A stretch of 64,000 bases of DNA from Amycolatopsis coloradensis (GCF_001953865.1 NZ_MQUQ01000012.1:186001-250000); one strand, 5' to 3'. Counted from the first letter of the stretch, positions 1 through 8,913 are shown. The notes: generated by a model not told the origin, from the sequence alone. Numbers and translations: made by a program.

Positions 1-374
1 TTGCCGTGGTCACGGGTGTGCCCGCCGAAGCGGCGCTGGTCGATCTTGCCCTCGGGTGTCCGGTTGAACGGCAGGCCCATCTTTTCGAGGTCGAGGACCG
101 CGTCGATGGCTTCCTTCGCCATGATCTCGGCGGCGTCCTGGTCGACCAGGTAGTCGCCACCCTTGATCGTGTCGAAGGTGTGCCACTCCCAGTTGTCCTC
201 TTCGACGTTCGCGAGCGCGGCGCACATGCCGCCCTGGGCGGCGCCGGTGTGCGAACGCGTCGGGTAGAGCTTGGTGAGGACCGCGGTGCGGGCGCGCTGG
301 CCGGATTCGATGGCCGCGCGCATGCCGGCGCCACCGGCGCCGACGATCACCACGTCGTACTTGTGGAACTGCAT
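1..374 (-). CDS. sdhA: Succinate dehydrogenase flavoprotein subunit, N-terminal part (cut by window edge)
   Basis: Encodes the FAD-binding subunit that oxidises succinate to fumarate in the TCA cycle and passes electrons to the iron-sulphur subunit of complex II. The visible 124 residues open with MQFHKYDVVIVGAGGAGMRA, the dinucleotide-binding GxGxxG fold. They continue with RSHTGAAQGG, which carries the histidine that covalently binds FAD in this family, and with the motif GGHTRDHG. The ATG at 374 lies 29 nt after the sdhD stop, so it is third in a sdhC-sdhD-sdhA operon. The rest of sdhA, and sdhB if present, lie beyond position 1. Family assignment is secure. Confidence 0.96.
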   Translation of the reverse strand, partial: MQFHKYDVVIVGAGGAGMRAAIESGQRARTAVLTKLYPTRSHTGAAQGGMCAALANVEEDNWEWHTFDTIKGGDYLVDQDAAEIMAKEAIDAVLDLEKMGLPFNRTPEGKIDQRRFGGHTRDHG

Positions 375-403
375 TGAGGACTCCGCTTAACGTGTGGTGG
401 GCG

Positions 404-823
404 TCAGTTGGCCGAGATACCTGGGTCGAAGGTGAAGATCACCATCGTGCCGACGGCGAGGATCAGCACCATCGAGACGTAGAGGACGATCTTCAGCCAG
501 AACCGGGTGCTGTCCTTGCGGGCGTAGTCGTCGATGATCGTGCGCAGCCCGTTGCCACCGTGGATCTCGGCGAGCCACAGCATCGACAGGTCCCAGAACT
601 GCCAGAACGGCGAAGCCCAGCGGCCGGCGACGAAGCCCCAGTTGATGCGGTGCACGCCACCGTCGAGGATGTTCATGATGAACAGGTGGCCGAGCACCAG
701 CACGATCAGGGCGAGGCCCGAGATGCGCATGAACAGCCAGCTGTAGAGCTCGAAGTTGCTGCGGCGGGCAGCGGGGCGCTTCGGGGAGCGCGGCTTGTCG
801 AGTGCGAGAACTTCGGATGCCAT
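404..823 (-). CDS. sdhD: Succinate dehydrogenase hydrophobic membrane anchor subunit
   Basis: A 139-aa membrane anchor of complex II that helps bind haem b and quinone. Three hydrophobic segments are visible: LALIVLVLGHLFIMNIL, the stretch around WDLSMLWLAEIHGGNGLR, and IVLYVSMVLILAVGTMVIF. The histidines in the first and second segments are candidate haem ligands. The ATG at 823 follows the sdhC stop by only 2 nt and the protein ends 29 nt before sdhA, so it is translated within the sdh operon. The reading frame stays open further upstream, but that part overlaps sdhC and is not credible. Assignment rests on hydropathy, motifs and position. Confidence 0.92.
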   Translation of the reverse strand: MASEVLALDKPRSPKRPAARRSNFELYSWLFMRISGLALIVLVLGHLFIMNILDGGVHRINWGFVAGRWASPFWQFWDLSMLWLAEIHGGNGLRTIIDDYARKDSTRFWLKIVLYVSMVLILAVGTMVIFTFDPGISAN

Positions 824-825
824 GG

Positions 826-1275
826 TCAGTGCCCCCCGAACATAACTTCGACGGTGCGCTTCATCATGAAGAAGGCACCGGGAATCATCACCACGACCCA
901 GATGGCCAGGATCGTCCAGAGCATCGGCTTCTGGAACTTCGGTCCCTTTTCCCAGAAGTCGACCAGCATGACCCGGATGCCGTTGAGCGCGTGGAACAGC
1001 ACCGCGCCGACGAGGCCGACTTCGAGGAGGTTGACCAGCGGGGTCTTGTAGGTCTCGATGACCTCGTTGTAGGAGTCGGGCGACACGCGCACGAGCGCGG
1101 TGTCGAGCACGTGCACGAAGAGGAAGAAGAATGTCAGCACGCCGGTGATGCGGTGCAGCACCCAGGACCACATACCGGGGTCGCCCCGGTAGAAGGTCCC
1201 CTGCCGGCGTGAGACACCCGCGGAGGCGCTCGCAGCCGCCTCAGTGGCGCTGCTGGGCGTAGCCGTGGTGGACAT
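826..1275 (-). CDS. sdhC: Succinate dehydrogenase cytochrome b556 subunit
   Basis: A 149-aa membrane subunit of complex II. After a hydrophilic Ala/Ser-rich N-terminus comes the family signature GMWSWVLHRITGVLTFFFLF, with the HRxTG motif near the quinone and haem site. Two more helices follow, around VGLVGAVLFHALNGIRVML and TILAIWVVVMIPGAFFMM. The ATG at 1275 gives a normal length. The frame is open to 1389, but the extra residues are proline- and arginine-rich and unlike the family. It is the first gene of the operon, so the promoter should lie in 1276-1450. It is divergent from the nucleoside-transport operon, as sdhC is from cdd in mycobacteria. Confidence 0.94.
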   Translation of the reverse strand: MSTTATPSSATEAAASASAGVSRRQGTFYRGDPGMWSWVLHRITGVLTFFFLFVHVLDTALVRVSPDSYNEVIETYKTPLVNLLEVGLVGAVLFHALNGIRVMLVDFWEKGPKFQKPMLWTILAIWVVVMIPGAFFMMKRTVEVMFGGH

Positions 1276-1810
1276 CGGTGAACGGCCTCCAACGTCATGG
1301 CTTGGGCCCGCTGACCGCTGGTTTCCGCGCCTGCCGCCGGGTCGCCCACCTGGGGAGGGCTCCGGCGACGGTGCCGAGATCGTGGTCATCGAGCGTGGAT
1401 GAAAGGGATGCTAGACCCGCTCCTCACGGTGGGCTCACCTCCGGGTTCGTCTGTGTGATGGACCAGACATCGAGGCCATCGCACGATCGAGTGACGGGAA
1501 CCGCGTAATTCACCAGTTCGTCCACTGTGGACGCGACGGTCGTCACAGGTCGCCACCCGGGTGGCCGTGAACGGTGCGTGACGACTCTCGGGCCTTCACG
1601 CGGCCAGGGGGCCGAGTGCTGCCAGCCGTGATCACCGTAAGTACTCCGTTCGTCGCGCGTACGATTCATGAGTAAACGTTTGTGTCACGTAGCGTGCCTT
1701 TCCTATGGCGGCTAAGCGGCCGTTAGGTACCGTCTCTCGGTCGAACCCGGCACTGTCGCCGGGTCGTTTCTTCGGACCATCCGCTGGATCAGCGGGGAGG
1801 GAGACACACG
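1276..1810. other. Intergenic region between the divergent sdh and nucleoside-transport operons
   Basis: These 535 bases hold no convincing gene; short ORFs here have poor codon character. They must contain both operon promoters. A possible plus-strand pair is TTTGTG at 1679 with TCCTAT at 1701 (16-nt spacer), which is weak. Near the 3' end two small stem-loops precede the start of the BMP lipoprotein gene: CCCGGC/GCCGGG at 1746-1763 and CCGCTG/CAGCGG at 1781-1795. The second ends where the ribosome binding site begins. Confidence 0.5.
1781..1803 (+). promoter_or_regulatory. Hairpin abutting the ribosome binding site of the BMP gene
   Basis: The stem CCGCTG-gat-CAGCGG (1781-1795) runs directly into the purine-rich Shine-Dalgarno stretch GGGAGGGAG (1795-1803), 7-8 nt before the TTG start at 1811. 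The strong Shine-Dalgarno at this distance is why the TTG is preferred over the ATG at 1820. A stem touching the ribosome binding site could affect translation, but no known riboswitch class was recognised. Confidence 0.45.
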
Positions 1811-2956
1811 TTGCGTCGCATGCGTGGAACCGCGCTGGCCGCCGTCACCATGGCCGGTGCGCTCGCACTGACCGGGTGCGCGAAGGATTCCGGAGCGGGG
1901 AACAACAACAACGCGAGCACGGGGGACCAGTCCGCCAGCTGCGTGACCGCGCCGAAGCCGCCCGCCGCGGCCGCCGCCTCGAGCAGCACCCAGAGCGGTG
2001 AGAAGGTCGACGGCAGCAAGCTCAAGGTCGCGCTGGCCTTCGACGTCGGCGGTCGTGGCGACGCGTCGTTCAACGACTCCGCCGCCGCCGGCACCGACAA
2101 GGCCAAGGCCGAACTCGGCGTGACCACGGTCAGCGAGAGCACCGCGGCGACGTCCGAAGACGAGGCCGCGAAGTCGCAGCGTCTCGACCAGCTCGCCGCG
2201 CAGGGCTTCAGCCCGATCATCGCGGTCGGCTTCGCCTACGCCAAGGCCGTCGGCGCCATCGCGCCGAAGTACCCGAACACCCAGTTCGCGATCGTCGACG
2301 ACGACTCCGTCAAGGCCCCGAACGTCACCCCGCTCGTCTTCGCCGAGGAGCAGGGCTCGTTCCTGGCCGGTGTCGCCGCCGCCTACAAGTCGAAGAAGTG
2401 CCACGTCGGCTTCGTCGGTGGCGTCAACACGCCGCTGATCCAGAAGTTCGAGGCCGGCTTCCTCCAGGGCGTGAAGGCCGCTTCGTCCAAGGCCGTCATC
2501 GAGGACGAGTACCTCACCCCGGCCGGTGACTTCTCCGGGTTCCAGGACCCGGCGAAGGGCAACGTGAAGGCCGCGGCGCAGATCTCCAAGGGCGCGGACG
2601 TGGTCTACCATGCCGCCGGCGCCTCCGGTAAGGGCGTTTTCGAGGCCGCGAAGACCGGCAACGCGCTCGCCATCGGCGTCGACTCCGACCAGTACAACCA
2701 GAAGACGGTCGAGGCGTCGAAGGACGTCATCGTCACCTCGATGCTCAAGCGTGTCGACGTGGCGGTGTTCGACTACCTGCGCGCACTGGCCAAGGGTGAC
2801 CTGACGTCGCTGCCGAAGCGCTTCGACCTCAAGGTCGACGGCGTCGGCTACGCCACCTCCGGCGGCAAGATCGAAGACATCAAGGACGTCCTCGACGGCT
2901 ACAAGGCGCAGATCGTCTCCGGGGCGATCACCGTCTCGGACAAGCCACAGAAGTAA
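1811..2956 (+). CDS. BMP-family nucleoside-binding lipoprotein of an ABC importer
   Basis: A 381-aa substrate-binding lipoprotein expected to sit on the outer face of the membrane and deliver nucleosides to the permeases encoded downstream. The N-terminus has a signal peptide ending in the lipobox LTGC (Cys near residue 23), followed by a low-complexity Asn/Ser/Ala linker. The mature domain has BMP/PnrA-like features: KVALAFDVGGRGDASFND, IIAVGFAYAKAV, QGSFLAGVAAA, GFVGGVNTPLIQKFEAGF and VVYHAAGASGKGVFEAA. A TTG start at 1811 fits the Shine-Dalgarno. Followed after 80 nt by the ATPase gene. A nucleoside substrate is inferred from the family and from cdd and deoA in the same gene run. Confidence 0.93.
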   Translation: MRRMRGTALAAVTMAGALALTGCAKDSGAGNNNNASTGDQSASCVTAPKPPAAAAASSSTQSGEKVDGSKLKVALAFDVGGRGDASFNDSAAAGTDKAKAELGVTTVSESTAATSEDEAAKSQRLDQLAAQGFSPIIAVGFAYAKAVGAIAPKYPNTQFAIVDDDSVKAPNVTPLVFAEEQGSFLAGVAAAYKSKKCHVGFVGGVNTPLIQKFEAGFLQGVKAASSKAVIEDEYLTPAGDFSGFQDPAKGNVKAAAQISKGADVVYHAAGASGKGVFEAAKTGNALAIGVDSDQYNQKTVEASKDVIVTSMLKRVDVAVFDYLRALAKGDLTSLPKRFDLKVDGVGYATSGGKIEDIKDVLDGYKAQIVSGAITVSDKPQK

Positions 2957-3036
2957 GGTTCGTCGTGCAGCGGGGCTCGGGAGGGTAACCCCTTCCGAGC
3001 CCCACCTGTTTGTCTCCCAGAACTGGATGGCTTTTC

Positions 3037-4614
3037 ATGAGCGCTTCCCAGGCCGAGGTCACCGACGCCCCCGACCGGGGTGAACCGGCCGTGCAGCTGA
3101 CCGGGATCACCAAACGATTCCCGGGTGTGGTGGCCAACTCCGACGTCAACCTCACCGTCATCAAGGGCGAGGTGCACGCCGTCTGCGGCGAGAACGGCGC
3201 CGGCAAGTCCACCCTGATGAAGATCCTCTACGGCATGCAGCAGCCGGACGAGGGCAGCATCGCGATCAACGGTTCACCGGTGAAACTGCGCAACCCGCAG
3301 GACGCCATGAAGGCCGGTATCGGGATGGTCCACCAGCACTTCATGCTGGCCGACAACCTGACCGTCGGGGAGAACGTCTTCCTCGGCGCCGAGGCGCTGC
3401 ACGGCATCGGCCGCGCCGCCAAGGCGAAGCTCGGGAAACTGGCCGAGCAGGTCGGCCTCCGCGTCCGCCCGGACACGCTGCTCGAAGAACTCGGCGTCGC
3501 CGATCGCCAGCGCGTCGAGATCGTGAAGGTGCTCTACCGCGGCGCGCGGATCATCATCCTCGACGAGCCGACGGCGGTGCTCGTGCCGCAGGAGGTCGAC
3601 GCGCTGTTCGAGACGGTCCGCGGCATGCAGGCGGAGGGTTTCACCTTCCTCTTCATCTCGCACAAGCTCGATGAGGTGCGCGCGATCGCCGACACGGTCA
3701 CCGTGATCCGCCGCGGCACCACCGTCGGCACGGCCGATCCGAAGGCGATCACCTCGCGCCAGCTCGCCGAGATGATGGTCGGCTCGGAACTGCCCAGCCC
3801 GGAGACCCGCGAGTCCACCGTGACCGACCGGCCCGTGCTGCGCCTGGACGACGTCTGCCTGAGCCTCGAGGGTTCCGAGCGGAACGTCCTCCACCACATC
3901 TCCTTCACCGTGCACGCGGGTGAGGTGCTCGGCATCGCCGGGGTCGAGGGCAACGGGCAGACCGAACTCGTCGAAACGATCATGGGCATGCGCAAGGGCG
4001 GCGGCCGGATCGAACTCGTGGACACCGACGGCGAGGCCGTCGAACTGCACAGACTGGGGACACTCGCCCGCCGCGAGGCGGGCATCGGCTACATCGCCGA
4101 AGACCGCACGCGGCACAGCCTCCTGCTCACCCAGCCGTTGTGGGTCAACCGGATCCTCGGCTACCAGACCCGGAAGCCGGTCGCGAAAGGCCAGCTCCTC
4201 GACATCCTCGGCGCACGCCAGGACACCCGCCGCATCGTCGAGCAGTACGACGTCCGCACCCCGGGCATCGACGTCCCGGCCGCCGCCCTTTCGGGTGGCA
4301 ACCAGCAGAAGCTGATCGTCGGCCGTGAGCTTTCCGGGAACCCGGTGCTGCTGATCGCGTCGCATCCGACGCGCGGTGTCGACGTCGGCGCGCAGGCGCT
4401 GATCTGGGAACAGATCCGGCAGGCGCGCACGGCCGGGCTGGCCGTGCTGCTGGTGTCGGCCGACCTCGACGAGCTGATCGGGCTCTCCGACACCATTCAG
4501 GTGATGCTCCGCGGGCGGCTGGTCGGCGAGGCCGACCCCGCGACCGTGACCCCGCAGCAACTGGGCTCCGCGATGACCGGGGCTTCCGAAGATTCCGAAG
4601 AAGGTGTGTCGTGA
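3037..4614 (+). CDS. Nucleoside ABC transporter ATP-binding protein (two ATPase domains)
   Basis: A 525-aa protein with two fused nucleotide-binding domains, as in RbsA/NupA-type importers. Domain 1 has Walker A GENGAGKST and Walker B IIILDEPTAVL. Domain 2 has the degenerate P-loop GVEGNGQTEL, an intact signature LSGGNQQKLIVGREL and an altered Walker B in VLLIASHPTRGVD. This asymmetry is normal for the family, where one ATP site is catalytically weak. The ATG at 3037 gives MSASQAEV; an in-frame TTG at 3010 would lengthen the protein and is less likely. The stop overlaps the next gene's start by 4 nt (GTGA at 4611), so translation is coupled to the permease. Confidence 0.94.
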   Translation: MSASQAEVTDAPDRGEPAVQLTGITKRFPGVVANSDVNLTVIKGEVHAVCGENGAGKSTLMKILYGMQQPDEGSIAINGSPVKLRNPQDAMKAGIGMVHQHFMLADNLTVGENVFLGAEALHGIGRAAKAKLGKLAEQVGLRVRPDTLLEELGVADRQRVEIVKVLYRGARIIILDEPTAVLVPQEVDALFETVRGMQAEGFTFLFISHKLDEVRAIADTVTVIRRGTTVGTADPKAITSRQLAEMMVGSELPSPETRESTVTDRPVLRLDDVCLSLEGSERNVLHHISFTVHAGEVLGIAGVEGNGQTELVETIMGMRKGGGRIELVDTDGEAVELHRLGTLARREAGIGYIAEDRTRHSLLLTQPLWVNRILGYQTRKPVAKGQLLDILGARQDTRRIVEQYDVRTPGIDVPAAALSGGNQQKLIVGRELSGNPVLLIASHPTRGVDVGAQALIWEQIRQARTAGLAVLLVSADLDELIGLSDTIQVMLRGRLVGEADPATVTPQQLGSAMTGASEDSEEGVS

Positions 4615-5699
4615 GTTCCTGGCGTACGAGGCTGCTGCCGCCTCTGCTCGCGATCGTGTTCGCCGTCATCCTCACGGCGATCGCGCTGATCATCTCGGGG
4701 GCCGACCCGCTTCAGGCGTACGGCACGATGATCGGCCAGCTGTTCAAGGGCTCGACCGCGATCGACACGATCAACCTCGCGACCGTGTACTACCTGTCCG
4801 GTCTCGCGGTGGCCATCGGCTTCCAGATGAACCTCTTCAACATCGGTGTCGAGGGCCAGTACCGGTTCGCCGCCATCGTCACCGCCATCATCGGCGGCGC
4901 GCTGAAGCTGCCGCCGGTGATCCACGTGCTGGCGATCCTCGTCGTCGCGGTGGTCAGCGGCATGCTCTACGCGGCCATCCCGGCCGTGCTGAAGGTGACC
5001 CGCGGTGTTTCCGAGGTCATCTCGACGATCATGCTGAACGCGATCGTCGGCGGCATCGTGGCGTTCCTGGTCAACGCCGACCAGTTCGGCGTGCAGACCG
5101 GCAACAACATCGCCACCCGCGAGATCGCCGAAACCGGCCGGATCCCGGGTATCCCGATCGGCTCCGGTGAGCTGTTCGGGTTCGTGTTCATCGCGATCCT
5201 GATCGGCGCCGCCTACTGGTTCATGCTCAACCGGACCCGGTTCGGCTTCGAGCTGAAGGCCTCCGGCGAATCGACGACGGCGGCCGCCGCGGGCGGCGTG
5301 AACGCCAAGAAGATGACGCTGATCGCGATGCTGCTTTCCGGCGGTGTCGCCGGTCTGATCGCGATGCCGGAACTGCTCGGCCGCGACTTCACCTACGGCA
5401 TCACCTCGACCCAGATGTACGGCTTCACCGGCATCGCGGTCGCCCTGCTCGGGCGCAACCACCCGGCGGGGATCGCGCTGGGCGCCCTGCTGTGGGCGTT
5501 CCTCGACCGGTCAGCCGTGTCGCTGGAGCAGGTCAACGTGTCCAAGGAGATCGCGGTGATCATGCAGGGCGTGATCGTGCTGTCGGTCGTCATCGCGTAC
5601 GAGATCGTGCGCCGCGCGGACCTGGCCGCCGAGCAGCGACGCGTTGGTCGCGCGCTGGCGGGTAAGGGTTCCAGCGTTTCCGAAGGGGGTGCGGTGTGA
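4611..5699 (+). CDS. Nucleoside ABC transporter permease 1
   Basis: A 362-aa integral membrane permease of the branched-chain amino acid/BMP-type importer family. The first helix is LLPPLLAIVFAVILTAIALII; about eight to ten hydrophobic segments follow. The family motif NIGVEGQY (residues ~77-84) and GVSEVISTIMLNAIVGG are visible. It starts with GTG at 4611 overlapping the ATPase stop and ends by overlapping the second permease by 4 nt, so the two half-channels should be made in equal amounts. Its partner is the gene starting at 5696. Confidence 0.92.
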   Translation: MSSWRTRLLPPLLAIVFAVILTAIALIISGADPLQAYGTMIGQLFKGSTAIDTINLATVYYLSGLAVAIGFQMNLFNIGVEGQYRFAAIVTAIIGGALKLPPVIHVLAILVVAVVSGMLYAAIPAVLKVTRGVSEVISTIMLNAIVGGIVAFLVNADQFGVQTGNNIATREIAETGRIPGIPIGSGELFGFVFIAILIGAAYWFMLNRTRFGFELKASGESTTAAAAGGVNAKKMTLIAMLLSGGVAGLIAMPELLGRDFTYGITSTQMYGFTGIAVALLGRNHPAGIALGALLWAFLDRSAVSLEQVNVSKEIAVIMQGVIVLSVVIAYEIVRRADLAAEQRRVGRALAGKGSSVSEGGAV

Positions 5700-6967
5700 G
5701 CACGAATGTTCTTTCGTCCAACGCGGGCGGGACGACTATGCCGGTCAAGCGGCAGAAACGCCGCATTCCGGGTTGGGCCAAGGGCGCCATCTGGGGTCTG
5801 CTGGCGATCGGTGTGCTTTCGGCCGCTTCGTACGCCACCGGCGTCAACACGCTGACCTCGACCAACACCGCGCACACCGCGCTGCGGCTGGCGTTGCCGA
5901 TCCTCCTGTGCGCGCTCGGCGGGCTCTGGGCCGAACGCGCGGGCGTGATCAACATCGGCCTCGAAGGCATGATGATCCTCGGCACCTGGGGTGCCGCTTG
6001 GGGCGCGTACTACGGCGGGGTCTGGGCCGGGCTGCTCGCGGCGGTCGTGTTCGGCGCGCTCGGCGGTCTGCTGCACGCGATCGCGACGGTGACCTTCAAC
6101 GTCAACCACATCGTCTCCGGTGTGGCGATCAACCTGCTCGGTCTCGGCGTCGCGAAGTACCTCGCGAACCTCGTGTTCGCCCCGCTTTCGGGTAACCCGC
6201 GCCAGTCGCCGCCGGTCCCGAAGTTCGACACCTACTCGGCGACGTTCCTGTCCGACTGGCTCTCGGACCTGGAGAAGATGCAGCGCGTCTTCCTCTCCGA
6301 CCTCGCGGGCGTGATCAACGGCCTGATCACCGAGGTCGCGCCGCTGACGATGATCGCGATCGCGCTCGTCCCGATCAGCTACCTCGTGCTGTGGCGGACG
6401 CGGTTCGGCCTACGGCTGCGGTCCTGCGGTGAGAACCCGGTCGCGGCGGAGTCCCTCGGTGTCAACGTGTACGCGCACAAGTACGTCGCCATGATCATCT
6501 CCGGCGGACTCGCCGGCATGGGTGGCGCGTCGCTGGTGCTGCTCGCCGGCGGTGCGGACTACCTGGAGAACCAGACCAACAACCGCGGTTACATCGGCCT
6601 CGCGGCGATGATCTTCGGCAACTGGCGGCCGGGTGGCCTGCTCGGTGGCGCGGCGCTGTTCGGCTACGCGGACGGTCTCCAGCTTTCCGGTGGCGGGACC
6701 GCGGTGCTCGCACTGCTGTACGGCGCGGTGATCCTGCTCGCCGTGATCGTGGTCGTGCAGTTGTTCCGCCGTCAGTGGATCGCTTCCGCGCTCGGTGTCG
6801 CCGGCGCGGGTCTGCTGTACGCGATCTACTGGACCAATGACGACCTGTCGGGCGACCTCATCCCGTACACCGCGCACTTCGTGACGCTGATCGTCCTGGC
6901 CGTCGCTTCGCAGCGGCTGCGGCCGCCCAAGGCGGACGGCGCACTGTACCGGCGAGGTGAGGACTGA
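5696..6967 (+). CDS. Nucleoside ABC transporter permease 2
   Basis: A 423-aa membrane permease, the second channel subunit of the importer. It contains AGVINIGLEGMMILGTWGA, the counterpart of the NIGVEGQ motif in permease 1, then VNHIVSGVAINLLGLGVAKYL and a C-terminal block with several more helices. The chosen GTG at 5696 overlaps the preceding stop; an internal ATG at 5738 (MPVKRQKRR) is a reasonable alternative because the first 14 residues are hydrophilic. It ends 1 nt before cdd, which ties transport to cytidine deamination in one transcript. Confidence 0.92.
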   Translation: MSTNVLSSNAGGTTMPVKRQKRRIPGWAKGAIWGLLAIGVLSAASYATGVNTLTSTNTAHTALRLALPILLCALGGLWAERAGVINIGLEGMMILGTWGAAWGAYYGGVWAGLLAAVVFGALGGLLHAIATVTFNVNHIVSGVAINLLGLGVAKYLANLVFAPLSGNPRQSPPVPKFDTYSATFLSDWLSDLEKMQRVFLSDLAGVINGLITEVAPLTMIAIALVPISYLVLWRTRFGLRLRSCGENPVAAESLGVNVYAHKYVAMIISGGLAGMGGASLVLLAGGADYLENQTNNRGYIGLAAMIFGNWRPGGLLGGAALFGYADGLQLSGGGTAVLALLYGAVILLAVIVVVQLFRRQWIASALGVAGAGLLYAIYWTNDDLSGDLIPYTAHFVTLIVLAVASQRLRPPKADGALYRRGED

Positions 6968-6968
6968 C

Positions 6969-7358
6969 ATGGCGGAGTACGACTGGGAAGCCCTGCGGGC
7001 TCAAGCCGTCGAGGCGGCGAAGTCGGCATACGCGCCCTACTCGGGCCTGCACGTCGGTGTCGCGGGTGTGGTGGACGACGGCCGGATCGTCGTCGGCTGC
7101 AACGTCGAAAACGCTTCGTACGGCTTGGGAATGTGCGCGGAATGCACGATGGCGGGGCAGCTGCGGCTGACCGGCGGCGGCAAGCTCGTCGCCGTCGCCT
7201 GCCGTAGCGGTGCCGGTGATCTGCTGATGCCGTGCGGGCGCTGCCGCCAGATCCTGTTCGAGCACGGCGGCGCGGACTGCCTGGTGGACACCCCGAGCGG
7301 CATCCTGCCGATGTCGGCGGTGCTGCCGGACGCCTTCGGGCCGGACGACCTGCCATGA
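6969..7358 (+). CDS. cdd: Cytidine deaminase
   Basis: A 129-aa zinc enzyme that converts cytidine and deoxycytidine to uridine and deoxyuridine for pyrimidine salvage. The CNVENASYG substrate motif, the catalytic CAEC segment (Glu as proton shuttle) and PCGRCRQ (two zinc cysteines) are all present. The protein has the normal length of the homotetrameric bacterial enzyme. The ATG at 6969 lies 1 nt after the permease stop, with GAGGTGAGGA just upstream; an in-frame GTG at 6957 would overlap the permease. Its stop overlaps the deoA start (ATGA at 7355). Confidence 0.97.
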   Translation: MAEYDWEALRAQAVEAAKSAYAPYSGLHVGVAGVVDDGRIVVGCNVENASYGLGMCAECTMAGQLRLTGGGKLVAVACRSGAGDLLMPCGRCRQILFEHGGADCLVDTPSGILPMSAVLPDAFGPDDLP

Positions 7359-8641
7359 GCGAGTTCGCCGCCGTCGACGTCATCCGCGCGAAGCGGGACG
7401 GTGGACGGCTCACCGACGAGCAGATCGACTGGACCATCGACGCGTACACGCGCGGGGACATCGCCGAGGAGCAGATGGCCGCGCTCGCGATGGCCATCTT
7501 CCTGCGGGGGATGGACTCGGGCGAGACCGCGCGCTGGACCGGGGCGATGATCTCCTCGGGGGAGCACCTGGACCTGAAGGTCAGCCGTCCGACGATCGAC
7601 AAGCATTCGACGGGCGGGGTCGGCGACAAGATCACGCTTCCGCTGGCGCCGCTCGTGGCGGCGTGCGGGGCGGCCGTGCCGCAGCTGTCCGGGCGCGGGC
7701 TGGGGCACACCGGCGGGACGCTGGACAAACTGGAGTCGATCCCGGGCTGGCGTGCCGCTTTGTCGACGTCGGAGATCATCCGGCAGCTCGACGAGGTCGG
7801 CGCGGTGGTCTGCGCGGCGACGTCCGGGCTGGCTCCCGCGGACAAGAAGCTGTACGCGCTGCGGGACGTGACTTCGACGGTGGAGTCGATCCCGCTGATC
7901 GCCAGTTCGATCATGAGCAAGAAGATCGCCGAGGGCTCGGCTGGGCTCGTTCTGGACGTGAAGACCGGGTCGGGCGCGTTCATGAAGACGCTTCCGCAGG
8001 CCCGTGAACTCGCGCGGACCCTGGTGGAGATCGGGACCGCGCACGGTGTCGCGACGACGGCGCTGATCACGGACATGAACGTGCCTTTGGGATACGCCGT
8101 CGGCAACGCGATCGAGGTCGCGGAGTCGGTCGAGGTGCTGCGCGGCGGTGGCCCGGCCGACGTCGTCGAGCTGACCGTGGCTTTGGCCAGGGAGATGCTG
8201 GCGCTGGCTGGTCTGTCCGATGTGGACCCGGCCGCGGTGCTCGCTTCCGGGCGGGCGTACGAGACGTGGTGCCGGATGATCGCCGCTCAGGGCGGGGATC
8301 CGGAGGCCGCTCTGCCGAGGCCTCAGCACGTCCATGTCGTGAAGGCGCCCGCGGATGGTGTCTTGTCTTCCCTGGACGCTTACTCGGTCGGGGTCGCCGC
8401 TTGGCGGCTCGGGGCCGGGCGGGCGCGCAAGGAGGATCCGGTGCAGGCCGCGGCGGGCGTGCTGTGCCTGGCGAAGCCGGGCGACGAGGTGGCGGCCGGG
8501 CAGCCACTGCTGGAGCTGCACACGGATACGCCTGATGCGGTTCCTGCGGCTCTCGCTGCGCTCACCGACGCCTACGTGGTCAGCTCCTCGAAGGCCCCGG
8601 CCTCCGCTTCGCTCGTCCTGGAGACCGTGCGCCCCTCCTGA
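7355..8641 (+). CDS. deoA: Thymidine/pyrimidine-nucleoside phosphorylase
   Basis: A 428-aa enzyme that cleaves thymidine or deoxyuridine with phosphate to give the free base and deoxyribose-1-phosphate. The signature KHSTGGVGDK binds phosphate, and SGRGLGHTGGTLDKLESIPG and DVKTGSGAFMKT are typical of the family. Length and domain order (small alpha domain, then alpha/beta domain) are normal. The ATG at 7355 forms a 4-nt overlap with cdd, making it the last gene of the BMP-ABC-cdd-deoA operon. The product feeds deoC, about 20 kb away. A repeat-rich spacer follows the stop. Confidence 0.96.
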   Translation: MSEFAAVDVIRAKRDGGRLTDEQIDWTIDAYTRGDIAEEQMAALAMAIFLRGMDSGETARWTGAMISSGEHLDLKVSRPTIDKHSTGGVGDKITLPLAPLVAACGAAVPQLSGRGLGHTGGTLDKLESIPGWRAALSTSEIIRQLDEVGAVVCAATSGLAPADKKLYALRDVTSTVESIPLIASSIMSKKIAEGSAGLVLDVKTGSGAFMKTLPQARELARTLVEIGTAHGVATTALITDMNVPLGYAVGNAIEVAESVEVLRGGGPADVVELTVALAREMLALAGLSDVDPAAVLASGRAYETWCRMIAAQGGDPEAALPRPQHVHVVKAPADGVLSSLDAYSVGVAAWRLGAGRARKEDPVQAAAGVLCLAKPGDEVAAGQPLLELHTDTPDAVPAALAALTDAYVVSSSKAPASASLVLETVRPS

Positions 8642-8674
8642 CCGCGTTTCGTCCTCTAGTTGCGATCAGTCGTC

Positions 8675-8735
8675 GAAGTACATGAAGGCCCCCTTCATTG
8701 CGCCTAACGCAATGAAGGGGGCCTTCATGTACTTC
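8675..8735. repeat. Perfect 28-bp inverted repeat (hairpin), GAAGGCCCCCTTC family
   Basis: Arm 1 (8675-8702) and arm 2 (8708-8735) are exact reverse complements separated by the 5-nt loop cctaa. The stem contains ATGAAGGCCCCCTTCATTGC. The same 28 + 5 + 28 architecture recurs at 44451-44511 with paired substitutions, and looser relatives occur near 32.3, 61.9 and 62.2 kb. It could act as a terminator for deoA in either direction, but there is no T-run after the stem. Confidence 0.85.
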
Positions 8736-8913
8736 TGATGTGCTCCGCCTGGCCCGCCGGTCGCTTCCCTAATGCCTCGAAGGCCACCTTGAGACATCCC
8801 AGCCCGCCCGCCCCCTCCTGACCGCGTTTCGTCCTCTAGTTGCGGTAGTTCGTGTTGCGCACTACCGCAACTAGAGGACGAAACGCGAGGGTCGCCTGAG
8901 CGCGTTGAGCGGG
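8675..8913 (+). repeat. Composite intergenic repeat, copy A (239 bp)
   Basis: This block consists of the GAAGGCCCCCTTC hairpin, a GTGCTCCGCCTGGCCCGCCG segment, a GAAGGCCACCTT segment, and the facing pair of CTAGAGGAC words. It ends at GCGTTGAGCGGG. The reverse complement of 61955-62194 matches it along its whole length with a handful of substitutions and 1-nt indels. It carries no ORF and no transposase, so it looks like a non-autonomous or REP/BIME-like element. Confidence 0.85.

Noticed and set aside
1424..1669. Short minus-strand ORF between sdhC and the BMP gene
   Set aside because: Composition unlike a protein and no start signal; the region is better explained as two promoters and leaders.
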